This document shows, in pieces, positions 48,150 through 62,130 of a DNA stretch of 64,000 nucleotides. Position numbers and translations under genes: made by a program. Numbering within the stretch: the first letter of the stretch is position 1; every line of letters begins with the position of its first letter. The stretch is from Anseranas semipalmata (Eukaryota > Chordata > Aves > Anseriformes > Anseranatidae). The stretch is taken from the NCBI GenBank assembly GCA_013399115.1, contig VXAA01001397.1:147721-211720 (forward strand), written 5' to 3'. The notes below the pieces were generated by a model. The model saw only the letters and a program-made list of their open reading frames with translations. It was not told the origin of the DNA and made no database searches.

Positions 48150-50734
48150 ATGATCACTTTGATTCTGATGAAGAAGTCTAAAACACTTTGCACAATCTCT
48201 TCTCTTTGTCCTCCCTACTTCACAACACTTTCGCGCTAACTACCGACAGACAATTGCTTCTCTGATAATCTTTCTTTATCTCTAACTTGCCAGAATCATA
48301 GATGCCTCATGGACTTCCACAGCCAACTGTCTTGCTTATTCAGAGTCATCACTGGCATGCCGCTGAGAGCTATGCTATTGGTCCAAGGATTTGGTTTCTT
48401 TCAGTCCAGCACAGAAGGGTTGAGACCTAGGTTTTAAGCACTGTGAGCTGTGTTATACTATGATTTCCCTGTACCTGTAGCAGTGTTGTACCAACTCTTT
48501 CTACAAAAATTCCTCTTCCTTCTTTCTTGCTACAGCTCAAGAAAGAGTGACAGAGGTGAAACAGTCCCTTACTTTATAGACAGAATAACCAACAGATTAA
48601 CTCTTGCCATCTTTCTGTTTATGAAGAACACATATTTGTAAAGCAAATTGTTGTCTTACCACAGTGTTCCATTAACAAGGAAAAGCAAAGCACAGGCTAA
48701 AATCACATCTAGATACACGAGAAAAGAAGGATTAAAAATACAGCTATAAGAAGATAAAAAAGCTGCAGAAACTCAGGTTAGCACTTTTCAGAAAACATAC
48801 ACTATGATTTTGCAGCAAGTATTCTTATGTGTTACAGTTCTGAAGAAATACTCTGGGAGTGGAAACAGAATGTTGTAATAACTTTACTTAGAATAACAGA
48901 GACTTTACTTATACTGCTTTTAAGGTGAAGGACTTTAAAGAGCTGCTTTCCAAGCAAAATCATTAAAGTCAAAGCAGCTGAAAGCATTAGTGTAATTTAC
49001 AGTTAATTCTGAAGAGTCCCTTGAATGAAAAATAAACAGAGTCCACCTGTTACTCGATTAGCCAGAAAGCACAAACTGCTCACTGTAATCTAAACCAGCT
49101 GAGTGATAGCTCCTCAGTCACTCCATTAGCTGATGCTCCTGCTAAGGAAGCAAAGATTTCAATTGTTGTTACTTTACTTACATTGCATTTAACTGGGGAA
49201 CATTAGGTTTGGAAGATGGGTTTAGGCTTCTTGCTTATTGATTTCCAGGCTGTTCATTCCCTTCTTGTTTTGTGCAGCACAGTCCTTTGTGCTTCTCTGG
49301 TAGCACACTTCCGAGATGCCGATGTCAAAGTGCTCAAGTCTGAAACATGCTGCTAGCGGACCGGCCTGTCAAGCCAGCCTTTCTGTTCCTGGCTAGGGAG
49401 CTCTACAATAAGGAGCTGTGACTGATGCAATGGATGCATCTGACTCCTTTTGCATTGTTTGTTATATATATGAAGTCTAACAGAAGCAAAAATATTAAAA
49501 AAATAATAAAAAAGTAAAATATACCCTTGCTTAGACTCCCAAAGTACTGGATTAAGTTTACTCAGGATAAGTATGAGCACTTTTGTACCACTGCAGGTTG
49601 ACAAAGCAACTGGTGAAAAAAAAAAATGGGGAAAGTTGGAGAATGGATACCATCTAGTGGTACCACCAATAAAATAGTGGATTTGAAGGCTGCCTTATTT
49701 GCCCGTGGCTGTCTTCCTTCTGGGGCCCTGGTTCTCTGGTAGACCTCTTGTTCTCATTCATATTTCTCACTGTCTTTCTGTAAAGGTGGCCTTTCAGTTG
49801 GCAGCTGCTGGGAATATACAAGGCAGTGCTAGACTGAACCATCGAGTTCGCAAGTTGCTGTCAGATGATCATCTCCCAGCACTTCTTTGGAGAAGGCCCA
49901 CCCTGGTAGGGGACTGAAAAAACAGTCTGGAAGAGTATTAGAGCCCCAGAAGAATACACAGACTTTGTTTTCAGCCAGTCGTGTAGTCTTTAGTGCTGAA
50001 GGCACATTTCAGCTGTCATGTCTACATCTTTCCTCCATCCCACATGCCTGTACATAGGGCTTTTCCCCCTGACAGGGGGCACAGTCTTGATCTACAGCTT
50101 GCTGAAGTCAGGAAGGGCTTTTGCTTGGCTAAAAGGGATTCATCTTCAGACTGACCACTGAAGACTCTTCCTGTGAGCCACCTGCTCACTGCCAGGATAA
50201 CAATGTTTTCACCTGTCTGGTGGGAGGTTACTCAATCTGGCTCTACATCAGCAGCTTTAGGCAGTATTTTTCCTGCTGTCACACTTCGGATTGCAGAACA
50301 TGCAGACATATATAAATTAGCTCTTATTTGTTAGACACTAGGAAGTCATAAAACCACCTCACGCTGCTGTTGGTGCCTAGATGTGTGGGGTGAGAAGGAC
50401 TTTGGCCCCCTCCACCACCATGGCTGTCTTGCAGCACTGCATCGCACCTCTCTGCACTGCTCACTTCTACTGTGTGTGCTTAAGTGTGGTCCTGAACTGC
50501 AAGGCAGAGTGGTCTGCCCAGCCATCAGGCTGCTGACATGTTGAAGGAACCCTGGGCATGTCTGCTGTTCCCTGAGTTGCTGACATTCGCCCTGTCCTTT
50601 CCCATTATCTCTCTCAGTAAAGGAAACAGTATTTTGCGTATTTTTTCAAAATGCTATGTTGCTGTGTTGTCTTCTCAGAGTTCAGGATTAGAAGACAGTG
50701 CAGATTTTTTCTTCTTCTTTTCTTTCTTTCTTTT

Positions 50735-50790
<56 letters not shown>

Positions 50791-53075
50791 AAGTAATTTT
50801 GATTCTAGTATTACATGCTAGTTCCTTACAATGTGTGAGGTCTCTGAGTTACTACAAGAGCTCATCGATTTTTTTCCATAGATATTTTTAATTTTTGTTA
50901 GAGATTTTGGCTTTCTTTTATCATCAGAAATAAACAAACAAACAAGCAAACAAACTTTTTTGGTAATTTTGTACTGGTTTGAAAACATCTCCCATCCTCA
51001 CCCCACATAAACACTTCCAAAGATGTGATTCCAATTTGATTGAAAAGGTTAGGTTTGAGCTTTTTAAAATTATAGCTTTTATTGGACATCAACTATTTTC
51101 TTATTTTAAGATTGTTTTAATAAAATAAACTTTTTTTTTACTTTAATTAAATATGCTAAAATCAATTTTCATGATACTCAGTAGGAAATCTTTGCATACT
51201 CTGTTTTTTTAACTACACTACTAGGAACTACTTTTTCTTTGTGGATTGGCTTTTCAGAGCTGTCTGACACTCTAGCAGTCAGCCTGTTAATCTGGCATCT
51301 CTGAAGTCTGTGCAGACGTACATTCAATGCCTATCTTCCTTGTTCTTTATTCTACCATTGGTAAAATTTGGATGGAAAACTCTGTCTCAGAACAGGAATT
51401 GTGTGCTTTCATGTTAGAAGAGTTGAGAGAAGGACACGTTCTTCTAGAAGTCAAAACTGTTTATAATGTTAAATGAGAATTTTTTTTCCAGTTTAGCCTG
51501 CAGCTGAGCTTGAACGTGTCTTCTCATTCATTCAAGGCTGACCCACACTTCTTAGCCAAACCCTCAAAAGTTTTATTCCTTCAAAAGGCCTTTAAGTTTT
51601 AATAACCATTTGTCCTACTAAAGCTGTTTTAAGTAAGAAACCTACTGCTACAGTTTAATTAGAAAATCTCTTTGGTGAAAATAATGTTCAAAGACACCAA
51701 AATGAGAGATTTTGCATCCACATAAACTTGTACCTGTGGATAATTTTCCTTCTGACTTCAAGGCTTTTTGGACAGAGTGAAAATCTCACTTTTACACAGT
51801 GCGCACTCCCCAGCATGCCCCTGCAGTTTGTTAAAGGTGTGGACATTTTGCTGCTGCTATCCTTGTCTCACCTTTAGCCACAACAGGTGCCTGACATTTG
51901 CATCTAGTCTAATTGTATGTTTTTCTTTGGCAGTCTGTCAGTCTTAGATGTTTACACCAACCCCACTGATAATCAGAATAGGAAAATTATGATTGTGGTT
52001 ACTTTGTCTTCAAGAATTGTGTCATCTGATGTCCCTGTAAAGTACTACAGAGATTATTAATAGAGTGTCTCCCTGTCACCTCTCTTCTAGGGCCTCCTAA
52101 ATGTTGATACTGTGCAGAGATGAACCACTCCTCTGTCCCACTCTGAAATTTTTGCTTCTACTGATAGGATTCACACCAATTCTGCAAAAGGGTCAAGTCT
52201 GCCCCCAGTGATTGCTCCTACAATCTATTTTGATGGGCCAAGAAGTCAGAGGTGCAGCCAGGCTGGGATACTGTTTTGAAAGCCTCCAGCACTTGACCTG
52301 AAAGAGGGCTTAAAGAATAAAATCTTTACAAAAATCGTATGTGTCATGGTAGCACTGGAGAGCTGCAGAGAAGGGACTGGGACCCACTGCAAAAAACTCA
52401 CTAATGTAAGACAAGCAAAGTATTAAAGACAAGGAAGGGATTTCTCAAACTGTCAGAGTGCCTCAGATATTCAGCAGAGCACAGGGGAAAAAAAAAAATC
52501 ACAGAATTTGAGGAACAGTTTGGAAATATGTTCATAATAACTTTTCTGAAAATAAAATGCATATTTTCATTGAAAATAAGGAATAGGAAATAGTATTTCA
52601 AGAAAGAGATCACTTTTTTTTCTTGGGAACAGGGAAAGGAAGAAATGACAAGAGAAGAAAAGGGAAGACAATTCTTATGGAAATATTTTACTAGTTATAA
52701 CAAAAACTGGATAAACAGCTACACAGTGCAATACTAACCTGACACAAGATCCACCATGTCCTGTGTACATAATGGAAACAGATTATATGTTGTTGTGTGA
52801 AGATACCACTCCATGAGACAAAAAACAGATTTGACCATACTTTTTCAACCATCAGCTAAATTTGTTGATACTGAAGACAGATGAGAACTAAAATTATCAA
52901 CTGAGACATGCTCAGCTCCTGCGCATGCAGAATTTCTCTGTGTCTTTACTAGCAACTATTCAGACTAAAGAAAAAAGAAAGAGAACTCTAGAAATAGACC
53001 TAAAGTCTGACAGTTTTTTAAAGGGATGTGAATTTTAGACATTTTTACAGCTATTGTTCTAAGTATGCCCTTTAC
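48150..53075. other. Unique non-coding sequence
   Basis: No gene recognised over about 4.9 kb. It contains the (CTTT)n array at 50722-50790, a CCCCCT-GAC-AGGGGG mini-hairpin at 50065-50079 and a few homopolymers. The part at 48950-49210 is dense in TAATTA/CTTTA-type motifs and reads like a conserved non-coding element, which I cannot test. Open frames are all below 85 codons. Confidence 0.5.
50722..50790 (+). repeat. (CTTT)n microsatellite, about 17 units
   Basis: A pyrimidine-only tetranucleotide array with one interruption (CTTTTTC near 50730-50736), extended leftwards by an impure CTT-rich lead-in. It is the complementary motif of the (GAAA)n array at 27871. Confidence 0.97.
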
Positions 53076-54371
53076 AGATTATGGAGCAGATACTCCTGAA
53101 AACTATGCTAAGGCACACAGAAAACAGAGAGGTGATTGATGAAAGCCAACATGGATTCACTAAGGATGAATTGTGCCTGACAAATTTAGTGGCCTTCTAC
53201 GACAGGGTTATAGCACTGGTGGACAAAGGAAGAGCAATTGATGTCATCTACCTGGACTTGTGCAAAGCTGTTTATACTGTCCCACACAACATACTTTTCT
53301 CTAAATTGGAATGGCATGGATGGACTACTCAGTAGGTAAGGAATTGGCTGGATGGTAGCATTCAAAGGGTTGTGATCAACAGCCTGATGTCAAGGTGACA
53401 AACCAGTGACAAGTTGTGTTCCTCAGGGGTCATTATTGGGACTGGTATTATTTAACTGTCTGTGACATGGAAAGTGGGAATGAGTGCACCCTCAGCAAGC
53501 TTGTGGATGACACCAAGATGAGTTGTGTGGTCCCTGTTGGAGGGAAGGGATGCCATCCAGCAGGACCTGGACAGGTCCTTCACTTCATGAAGTTCAACAA
53601 GGCCAAGTGCAAGGTCTTGCACCTGGGTCTGGGCAATCTCAAACATGAATACAGGCTGGGTGGTGAGTGGATTGAGAACAGCCCTGTGGAGAAGGACTTA
53701 AGGGTACTGGTGGACAAAAAAAATGAATACGAGCCGGGAATGGGTGCTTGCAGCCCAGAAAGCCAGTCATATCCTGGGCTGCATCAGAAGAAGTGTAGCT
53801 AGCAGGTTGAGGAAGGTGATTCTCCCCCTCTATTCCATTCTCATGAGACCCCACATGGAGTATCTCATTCAGCTCTAGGGCCCCCAGTGACCTGTTAAAA
53901 TGTGTCCTGAGCAGGGCCACAAAGATGATCAGAGGGCTGGAGCACCTCTCCTATGAAGAGAGGCCGAGAGTAGGGGTTGTTTAGCTTACAGAAGAGAAGG
54001 TTCTCGGGAGACCTGATAGCAGCCTTCCAGTACTTGAAGGGAGACTGCAGGAAAGATGAGTGGGGAGGGACTCTTTCTCAGGGAGTGTAGTGATGGGACA
54101 AGGAGTAACGGTTTTAAACTAAAAGAGGGAAGATTTAGATTAGACATTAGGAAGAAATTCTTTACTGTGAGGGTGGTGAGGCACTGGAACAGGTTGCCCA
54201 GAGAAGCTGCAGATGTCCCATCCCTGGAAGTGTTCAAGGCCAGGCTGGATGGGGCTTTGGGCAACCTGGTTTGGTGGGAGGTGTCCCTGCCCACGGCAGG
54301 GAGATTGGAACTAGGTGGTCTTCAAGGTCGCTTCCAACCCAAACCATTCTATGATTCTTTGATTCTGTGAA
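53076..54371 (+). mobile_element. CR1 LINE, long decayed copy from reverse transcriptase to tail (plus strand)
   Basis: This is the longest 3'-complete CR1 copy here, about 1.3 kb. It opens in the reverse transcriptase N-terminal region ([32 protein letters not shown]) and reaches motif A ([16 protein letters not shown], where KAFD is expected). After stops and frameshifts it continues with ECTLSKLVDDTKM (FADD expected at about 53500-53511), FNKAKCKVLHLGLGN and YRLGGEWIENSP. Further on come [20 protein letters not shown] and a 3' UTR. It ends in an octamer tail (CCATTCTATGATTCTTTGATTCTGTG). Both altered RT motifs and many stops mean no activity. The sequence between motif A and the FADD-like block also looks shortened. 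The 3' end matches the 33866 copy. Confidence 0.95.
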
Positions 54372-57300
54372 CATAAAGAGCTGCTTTGAGAAACAAAGGT
54401 GAAAGCATGAGTGTTCATACCAGCTGCTTGCCTATATTTTCAAATGCCTCTGTCCCTTTTTCCACTAGCACTATGATATTACATGTTACGGGGAAAATGG
54501 GTTTCTATAAATCTTACTGAAGTTAGTGTGAGACTTTTCTTTGAACTCAATGGAAATTAAGTCTAGCAAAAGATCTCAATTTCCAGAATTTTTATGTTGG
54601 CACCTTTTAGAAGGTTATAATTCACATTAAAGTTTCATAAGGAAAGGATTGTTTATTTGTTTGTCTTTCTTTTAACTTTAGCCTTAACTCTTTGGTTTTG
54701 GGGCTTCTGTCGTTTCAAGTTGGGTCTCCAAATGTATGCATTTTTTTGTGCTACATATTTCTGGCACAGCATGCAATTAAATTGCTTTTGCAGATGAAAG
54801 GGAATCTTCATTTCAAAATTATGCTCTGAAGCGGAAATGTAGTAAGAATACGCTGAGCACGTACTTTTTCTCTTTGAAAACAAGTTCAGAAGATTCTTCT
54901 GGAATATAGTGTATCGAAATATCAAATACTTGTACCTTTTAAAACTTTACACACATTGACAAGATTTCATTTAGCTACAACATCAGCAGGCACAAATTTA
55001 GTTTAAATGCAATGATGTTAATAAATAGCTTGGATAAAGTGTACAAAAGCTGGATTATTTCATACTCATGAAGATCAATTTTTCAAGCATCTTGTAAGAA
55101 TAAAGACAAATATTTAGGGAAAATTGTAATCCAAATAAAACAGAATTATTTTTCATGCATGTGGATAGGTCACTGTGAGACCTTATAGAGTATATACAGT
55201 TCTATCTGTAGAGCTGCAGAAAATATATGAAAGCAGAAGATAAAATACATTGGAATAACTGTCAGCTAGACTTATATTGAATAGATGTTCCTGGAATATA
55301 GACTCCATATGAAAAAAATATATATATTGAGAATACAGAATAGATGTTTATTTTGCCAAATTTAGCAGGGTCGAGTGAAAATTGTATTTGCTTAAAAAGT
55401 CCATTATTTCCCCGTTAAAACACACTTAAACAAGAGACTACATTAACATTAACTTTTGACCCACTCTAATTTTGAGTAGAAAATCACTTTGTCAGTTGCC
55501 CCAATGGAAGACTAGAGAAATGTCTTGAAAATGAAGACTAAAGAAAGCTTAACAAAATAATGTACTTTTATATTGCAATAATATGTTAAATAGTATTCAA
55601 ATCAAACTGTGGAAACACTTCAGTTTTGCTAAAATTTCACTGTAGTGTACATGTGGTGAGTTTACCCGGTTTGAGTTTCAGAGGCTAAATTATTAATTCT
55701 TTTTTTTTTTTTTTGAAATTACATTTTAAAATCGTATGTTGTCATTTTGTATGTTGGATTATGAACAATTTTGATGGAAAAAAAGTCTTGATAATGACAG
55801 AATAAATTATTCTTTTTCACTCTAAAATACTCCAAAATATGTCTGTTTCACACTCCCAAGCCCTTGAATTCTTGAATTTTTTTTCTGGTTCTTCTCTGAT
55901 TTTTAAATGCATCTCCTAAATTCTGCTTACATATAACAAACATAAAATGAGGGGAATGAGGTGGCTATGAAGCCCATAAACTGATAGTTGCAGTTTCTAA
56001 AAGCTGACATTTTCCAGGTGAATATTTGTGGTTTAACAATTCCTATTTTATAAGTATGATGTGTTTATTTTTCCAAAGTGAAAATTTGGTGCCAACTGTC
56101 CAGTTGTTTGTATTCAAAGTTGCATAAGAAGGTTTGTTATGTGACAAAAAAACAGTTAATTATAGAGGAATTTCTTTAGAAATATAGCAGCTACAGAACA
56201 ACAGGCAAGAGTCTGAACACAGAGAAGGTTTAAATATTGAATATCTGGAAGAAAGCATAGCCTTGCATTATAGAAACTGCTGGGTTTAATGCAAAATTGT
56301 AATACAATCTTTCTTCCTCTTCTGCTGCTTCCCAGTTTCTGCCACAGCCAGTTTGCATTCTACATGGATGCTTGATGTGCAGCGTCTGCAAAGCAGCAAA
56401 GCAACGTGCCATCCCTAGTTACTGATCTACTTAAGAAGGACAGTGCCATATTTTCTTCTCTTGAGTTGTCATCCCACCATTTCCTAACTGATATTGTCTT
56501 CCCAAGGGAAGAATCGTCCATCCCCCAAGGGGAACACAATGTTTTATTTTGTCTGGGGAAGGAAAGTGAAACGTCAGATATGTACTCTTTAGTACTGGAA
56601 CATAAATGTTGCTCATAAAGTTATCTTCCAGCCTTTGGAAATGGGACAAATCAACCTTTGGAAAGCCTATGTTATCAATGGAAACTGCTTGCAGGACTGG
56701 GAGGTATACTCACATAAACAACATGCAGGTTTTCCGAAAGCTACAAATTACAATTAAAAATCAGAATTAGTAAAGAATTAATAAATAGTTGTAATGTGAA
56801 GTAGAGAAATGTAATTCTTTTTTCATAGGACAAAGATTTATTCCTTTTGCATTGCCTTGTCCATTTACATTGACAGTTTATTTTAATTAAACCTTGTTTG
56901 GCAATCATTTAAGGCAAGTATAGTACAAGTCACTTCTTCAGAATATCTCCCAAATGGCCATGGCTTAAAAATGGAACACTGTCTCACACAGAGACACAGA
57001 AAAACTTTGCTAATGTTCACCTAGTCAGTCAGGTAAATCCCTTCTCTATCTTCTGCTTGATGATGATATTTAAGATAAATGGTTTTCAACAACAACAACA
57101 AAAAAGAATATATAGTTGCAAGTGAAGAGAATATTGACTAATGTAAATGAATTCTCACATAGTAAACTACAGGAAGCTTTGTCAGACCTCTTTTCAGCCC
57201 AGTGAATTGGCCATCTCCTTGTAAACAAAGATCTTACTCACTATTATCAGAAAAGCCTGGCTAACTTTTAAGTAACTTCTGTCACTCCAAGAAATTGATC

Positions 57301-57373
57301 AAATTGCAATATGTCCACTTGAAAACATTCTGATATGAACAGACATGGCGAGTGGAGGGTTGGCTTTTTATTA

Positions 57374-57404
<31 letters not shown>

Positions 57405-60400
57405 TTTACTGATCTTCTGGAAGATACAGATAAAAAGAAGCCAGGAATTTCTAACCCTTAATGGTCATATTAGCTCCTCTAGTTTAACTAACAATGTAAT
57501 TAAACTGCAAATCTCCACAGAGAACATTGACCATTTCCGAGTTATGAAATATAGTATCACTTAGTTTACACTGTGGAGCTGAGAGGAAAAATAAATAGAT
57601 TTCCCAAGCTTTGCTACCTTTGCAATTCCTTTCTTATTTGTTCTTCATAGTTTCAATCCCACCCCAGCAGCATGAAAAAGAGGTGCCCAACCATATGTTT
57701 TGTAATAAAAAAGGCCTATCATGTTGCTAAAACAAACACACAGAAAGAGGTCTTCCAGCCAGCTGCTTTCTCTTTACATTAAATAAGAAGACCACAGTTG
57801 TGCAAAGACAACCTAAAACAAACCACCTCAAGACTGCCTCTCAACAACAATAACAAAAGTTAAGTTGCCTGCAATAACTGGACAGACCAGGACTGCTCAG
57901 TGCTAGGAAGAGACAGGTGGCAAGGAGGAAATGTAAGAGAGGGGAATAAATGATCAGTGCCTCTGGGGCTGCAGGGGACGATGCCTCAGGCAGCTCAGAG
58001 AAGTCCTCAGGGCAAGGTCACTATATTTCTGCTTCTCCTTCCCAGCCATATCACTTGTGTTTTACCTCACTCCAAATATGGAACCAGTTATTTCTTAAGT
58101 CACACAGTTTCATAATAGGGCTGGAAATAGGGCTTGGCTAAAAGGCTTCTTTTGCTTCAACAGCAATGATCATGCATAGCTATTGCTGACCTGTCAGTTT
58201 GTTTTTAATTAGCATACACTCAGTTCCATTATTTATGCTTGGGTTAAGACTAACCCAAACAGAATTTCTGCACATGTAGAGCTGACCAAGATATTTCTGC
58301 CTTCTCACTCAGTGGAAACATGATGCCATAGCAGTGTAATGCCATACAGAAGCTATCGTTTGTATCTCCATTTTTCATTTGTGTGGGCTTGCTGAAGGAC
58401 TCTGCCTTCTATCATGCAACATGTTGCTTCCAACAAGGCAATCTTGTACTTTCACCTTGGGCTGCAAGGTGACATGAAGGAGGCATGATGCTCATGGTTT
58501 TACAGAAGATGCACTTTTGTCTGGTAGCTTACTGCTTATGAAAAAGGACAAGGAGGGGCATCAGGTACAACATAGCATGGAGGTAGGGAGACGCAAATGG
58601 GAAGAACACAATGCAGTGTTAAAATGATTCAGGATTTCTTTTGTGAATTTATGCAAATGGCAGTTTTCAATGTAGCGAAGATAAATGTGGATCTGGTGGA
58701 TTTTTTTAAAAAACCTTATGAAGTCTCCAAATTTGAAAAATTGTTTTCTGCAATACTTAATAAATACAAAAAATAAGATTTCATCCTCCATTAATTTGGG
58801 ACTAAAAGTTATGTTAAGATCTTAGACGTTCTAGGGAAATCCGTGTGATCTGTACAAGAAATTCTGCACAGAAAATGCCTGATGGAAAGGCTGAATTTTA
58901 CTTAGTCCTACTGCAAATGTTGATGTGTGCACATAACAAGAATGGTATCTCTAGAAGGTATTGTGCTTATTGTTTTAGAAACACCACAGAAAAGTATATA
59001 TTTATTTGAAACCATCACCCCTCTGTCAAAATATGATAAGTTTGGCTTCTGGTCATTATTTCTTAAGAGGAGAGGTCAGTGGCCTTCAATCTGAGCACCG
59101 TCTTTTGTCCTTCTCCTGCATCCTTGAGGTAACAGATGGTACACAAGCACAGCCTCCTCATCAGACACCTGGACTGGGCAATAGCACTGACTTTCAGGTG
59201 AAATCTCCAGAAATCTTTTTAAATAGATTAATAAGACAGAAAAACGAAACAATATTGGTGTGTGCATCTCACAACAATTTTAAATGAACAAATATATTAA
59301 CATAGCTTAGATTTTGAAAGGAAAGCTGATTCAGAATTCTCAGCAGTATAACAGGGAATCACATTAAATCTCCTATTTTTTGAGATTATAGATGAAGCAC
59401 AATATAAACTTCACATGGTAGGGGCTGGTAGTCAGAGTGAGCTTTTTGGAAAACTCTATGGGATATTATTTTGTTAATTAAAAAAGAATAATAGTAATTT
59501 TGCATGTTATAATTAAATACTTATGTGCTGCTGCTAGCCAAGAAAAAAGAGTTGACTACTTTTGTTCTCCATTGTGATATGAAAGATGGAGATGGCTGGA
59601 AGATGATGATTCTACTTTTGTGATAACTTTCAAGCATCAAGTTATTTTGCTCTGTTCTGGGTCATGGAGGAAGCTTTCAGGGACTCTTTGTATGTGCATT
59701 TTGGAAAGCTTACTATTTATGAATTAGATTCAGATCTATAACATAGAAATATTCCTGTTGATTGATAAACTAGTTTAATGTATTTAAATTAACTATTTTG
59801 GCTTCCATGAAAAACATATTTTAACACAAGAACATTTCACCAGAATTTTTCACTCTAACATTGATATATTTTGCACCAATTAGGAGAAGAATATAGCACA
59901 GGTTCACCTTTGTAATGTTCGTTTTGTCCAAAACTGGCAGATAACACGTGCTTTGGGCTTTAAGATTCAGTGGAGCAGATGCGGTTTGCTAAATTGTAAT
60001 TAGAACTGGTCCAAATTTAGTATTCAGGGATGGTTTACTTTTTTAATTATTCCACTCTTCAATGGACAAAAGTCCCAGTAGTCATCACTGCTTCAGGATA
60101 AAGAACTACACACACGTTTTGATGGAGAAGGATGAGAATATGAGTTTCACAGTGGCAGGTGTGTGGTGTGGAGCCTGTGAGTCTAGGAGGCCCTAACCAA
60201 GATTCTCTGGACTTTCAGACTTTTTTGGATAAAGCAAGAGCTTTGGTCTTAAAATTTCTAAACCTGGTTCTCAGAGGAGAAAGCCTAACATCTCTGTTAA
60301 AGTTGTGTTTGTTTCCCAGATTTGCAACAAAGCCCTGACATGCTCCAGCACTGTAAATGAAAAAGCTCTGAGGTATGAAGAATTCAGATATGTCTGCTGT

Positions 60401-61799
60401 TGGGACCCAGGCGCACCAATCTACTAATTCATCATTTAATTTTATGTTGGTGATGGGTCTTTCTCCAAGATCTGCTTTTAGACAAACAGATTTGGGAGGA
60501 AATTAACTTTCTACATACAGCTCAATAATATCACATGTTAAAAAAAAAAAAAAAATCTCTTCTGAGCTAAGAGACTTCTTGTCTTTCACTTTGAAACCAG
60601 CCATATGGCTGTGATGTCCTTATTCAAAGCCTGATCTCTTCAAGTAAGAAACTCCTGTGTTTCCACCCAAGGCTTTCAGGGTTTCCATTTGATTTATTAA
60701 ACCATGGGTTTACACAGTTATATTGAAGGCAGTGCAGTTACAATGGAAAAGTGATTTGGCATTGTGGATTTCAGTGTCACAGACACAACAGCAAGCAGTA
60801 AATATTCTTGTTATGTCCCCATGATCAAATGAGCTGTAATACATGAAGCTGACAGCAAGAATCTTTGTCCTTTGGCAGCTGTGATTTTTTCAGTCCAGAT
60901 GGATGAATGTCAGGCATGTCAAATATTTCTAAGAGACTAAATCATTAAGTATTTGAAGGAGAAAAATAGAACCACTCAGTTTTCTCTCACTAAACTTTCA
61001 ATGCCCAGATCAGATTCTTCTTTTTATAGAATACTTCCATAAGTGCAGTATAAAGAAACATGTGGGCAGATGGTAAAAGGCAGAGAAAAAATACATCCAC
61101 AAATAAAGAAACCCAACTGTTTTTCAGCTGAACTCTGGCATTTCTATAGCAATATTTTGGATCTTATCAAAGCCTTCTTTGAAAAGTTGGAACTGATGGC
61201 ATGGATATTGAAACATATTTTATACATATTTTAAAATGTATTTATTAAAGAAAAAAAAAAAAGGAAAAATCAATCTAAGCTGGTGGGTGTAGCATTATAG
61301 ATGAGAAAATGACTTGGCCAAGCCAGCTGGAAATTTAAGATTGTGCAATGTTTTTTTTTCTTAAGAGATGGCATAAAATGTCATTTGCTGATACTCAGTT
61401 AAAGTAGTTTTTAGCTATATCTATCCTTTGCGACTAGTTTGGCTGTGTTCATCTTAACTAGAATAATTTCAAAATCTCACTGCAGATATTATTCCTCAAG
61501 CATAATAATTCACCTTGACAAGTTTTTGGCAGGGAAACAACCAAGCCATTCACAGCAATTAGGCAGCAAGTATTATTACACATGATCCTAGTGATGCTGA
61601 CAGATATTCTCCACAAAGACTGAAGAATTTCCAACCTGGTCCAGTTGGTGTGATTAAAAAAAAGTTTCATAAGGACGAAAATGGATCATAAGGTTTAGGC
61701 CTAACATCTTTGGTCTTGCAGCAATCAGTAGCAGGTGCCAAGGGAAGAATACAGAGCAGAATAAGCATGGAGTGATGCTTCCCAGAACAGCTGGACTCA
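54372..61799. other. Unique non-coding sequence, AT-rich
   Basis: About 7.4 kb of very AT-rich sequence, with no gene, RNA or clear transposon recognised. It contains a T run near 55700-55714, (ATT)n/(TTTA)n at 57368-57408 and an A run near 60540-60555. Open frames are all under 95 codons and none has a recognisable domain. A weak MIR-like string near 61290-61330 is too short to call. Confidence 0.5.
57368..57408 (+). repeat. (ATT)n then (TTTA)n microsatellite
   Basis: About eight ATT units change into five TTTA units. Simple repeat. Confidence 0.95.
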
Positions 61800-62130
61800 G
61801 TGAAATCGAAATTCAAGGGCCACCTGAGGTAGTTTATCTGAGTTCAATAGTCCTTAAAAGACTTTTCTCCCATTAATTTCATGATTCTCCTTTTGAATCT
61901 ATGCAATCTATTTTCATCACTAATATTCTGCAGCAAGAAGTTTCATGGCTTATCGGTGTGTTTCAATTTAAGTAAGTTTTCTCTGTTTCTGAGACTAAAA
62001 TATGTGGGCTTCATTTGGTGTCCTCCAGTTTTACATAGAAAGAAACTGAAGTCAATGCTGCTTAGAATGGATTTTATAGACCTCTCATATCCTATCCAGT
62101 CTCTATCATCTTTTTTCTACTGATGCATTC
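61800..62130 (-). mobile_element. Ancient CR1-like LINE 3' region (minus strand)
   Basis: The plus strand contains 'ccttttgaatctatgcaa', 'gcagcaagaagtttcatggctta', 'cttcatttggtgtcctcc' and 'ggattttatagacctctcatatcc' in that order. This is the reverse complement of the ORF2-3' region of old CR1 families common in turtle, crocodilian and bird genomes. It is strongly diverged, with no long open frame, and both ends are approximate. Together with 43600-44035 it marks insertions that probably pre-date modern birds. Confidence 0.7.

Noticed and set aside
50065..50079. Rho-independent terminator-like hairpin CCCCCT-GAC-AGGGGG
   Set aside because: No T run follows it, and such terminators do not apply to vertebrate nuclear DNA.
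61290..61330. MIR-like SINE core
   Set aside because: Only a short string (ATAGATGAGAAAATGACTTG) resembles MIR, too short and diverged to support.
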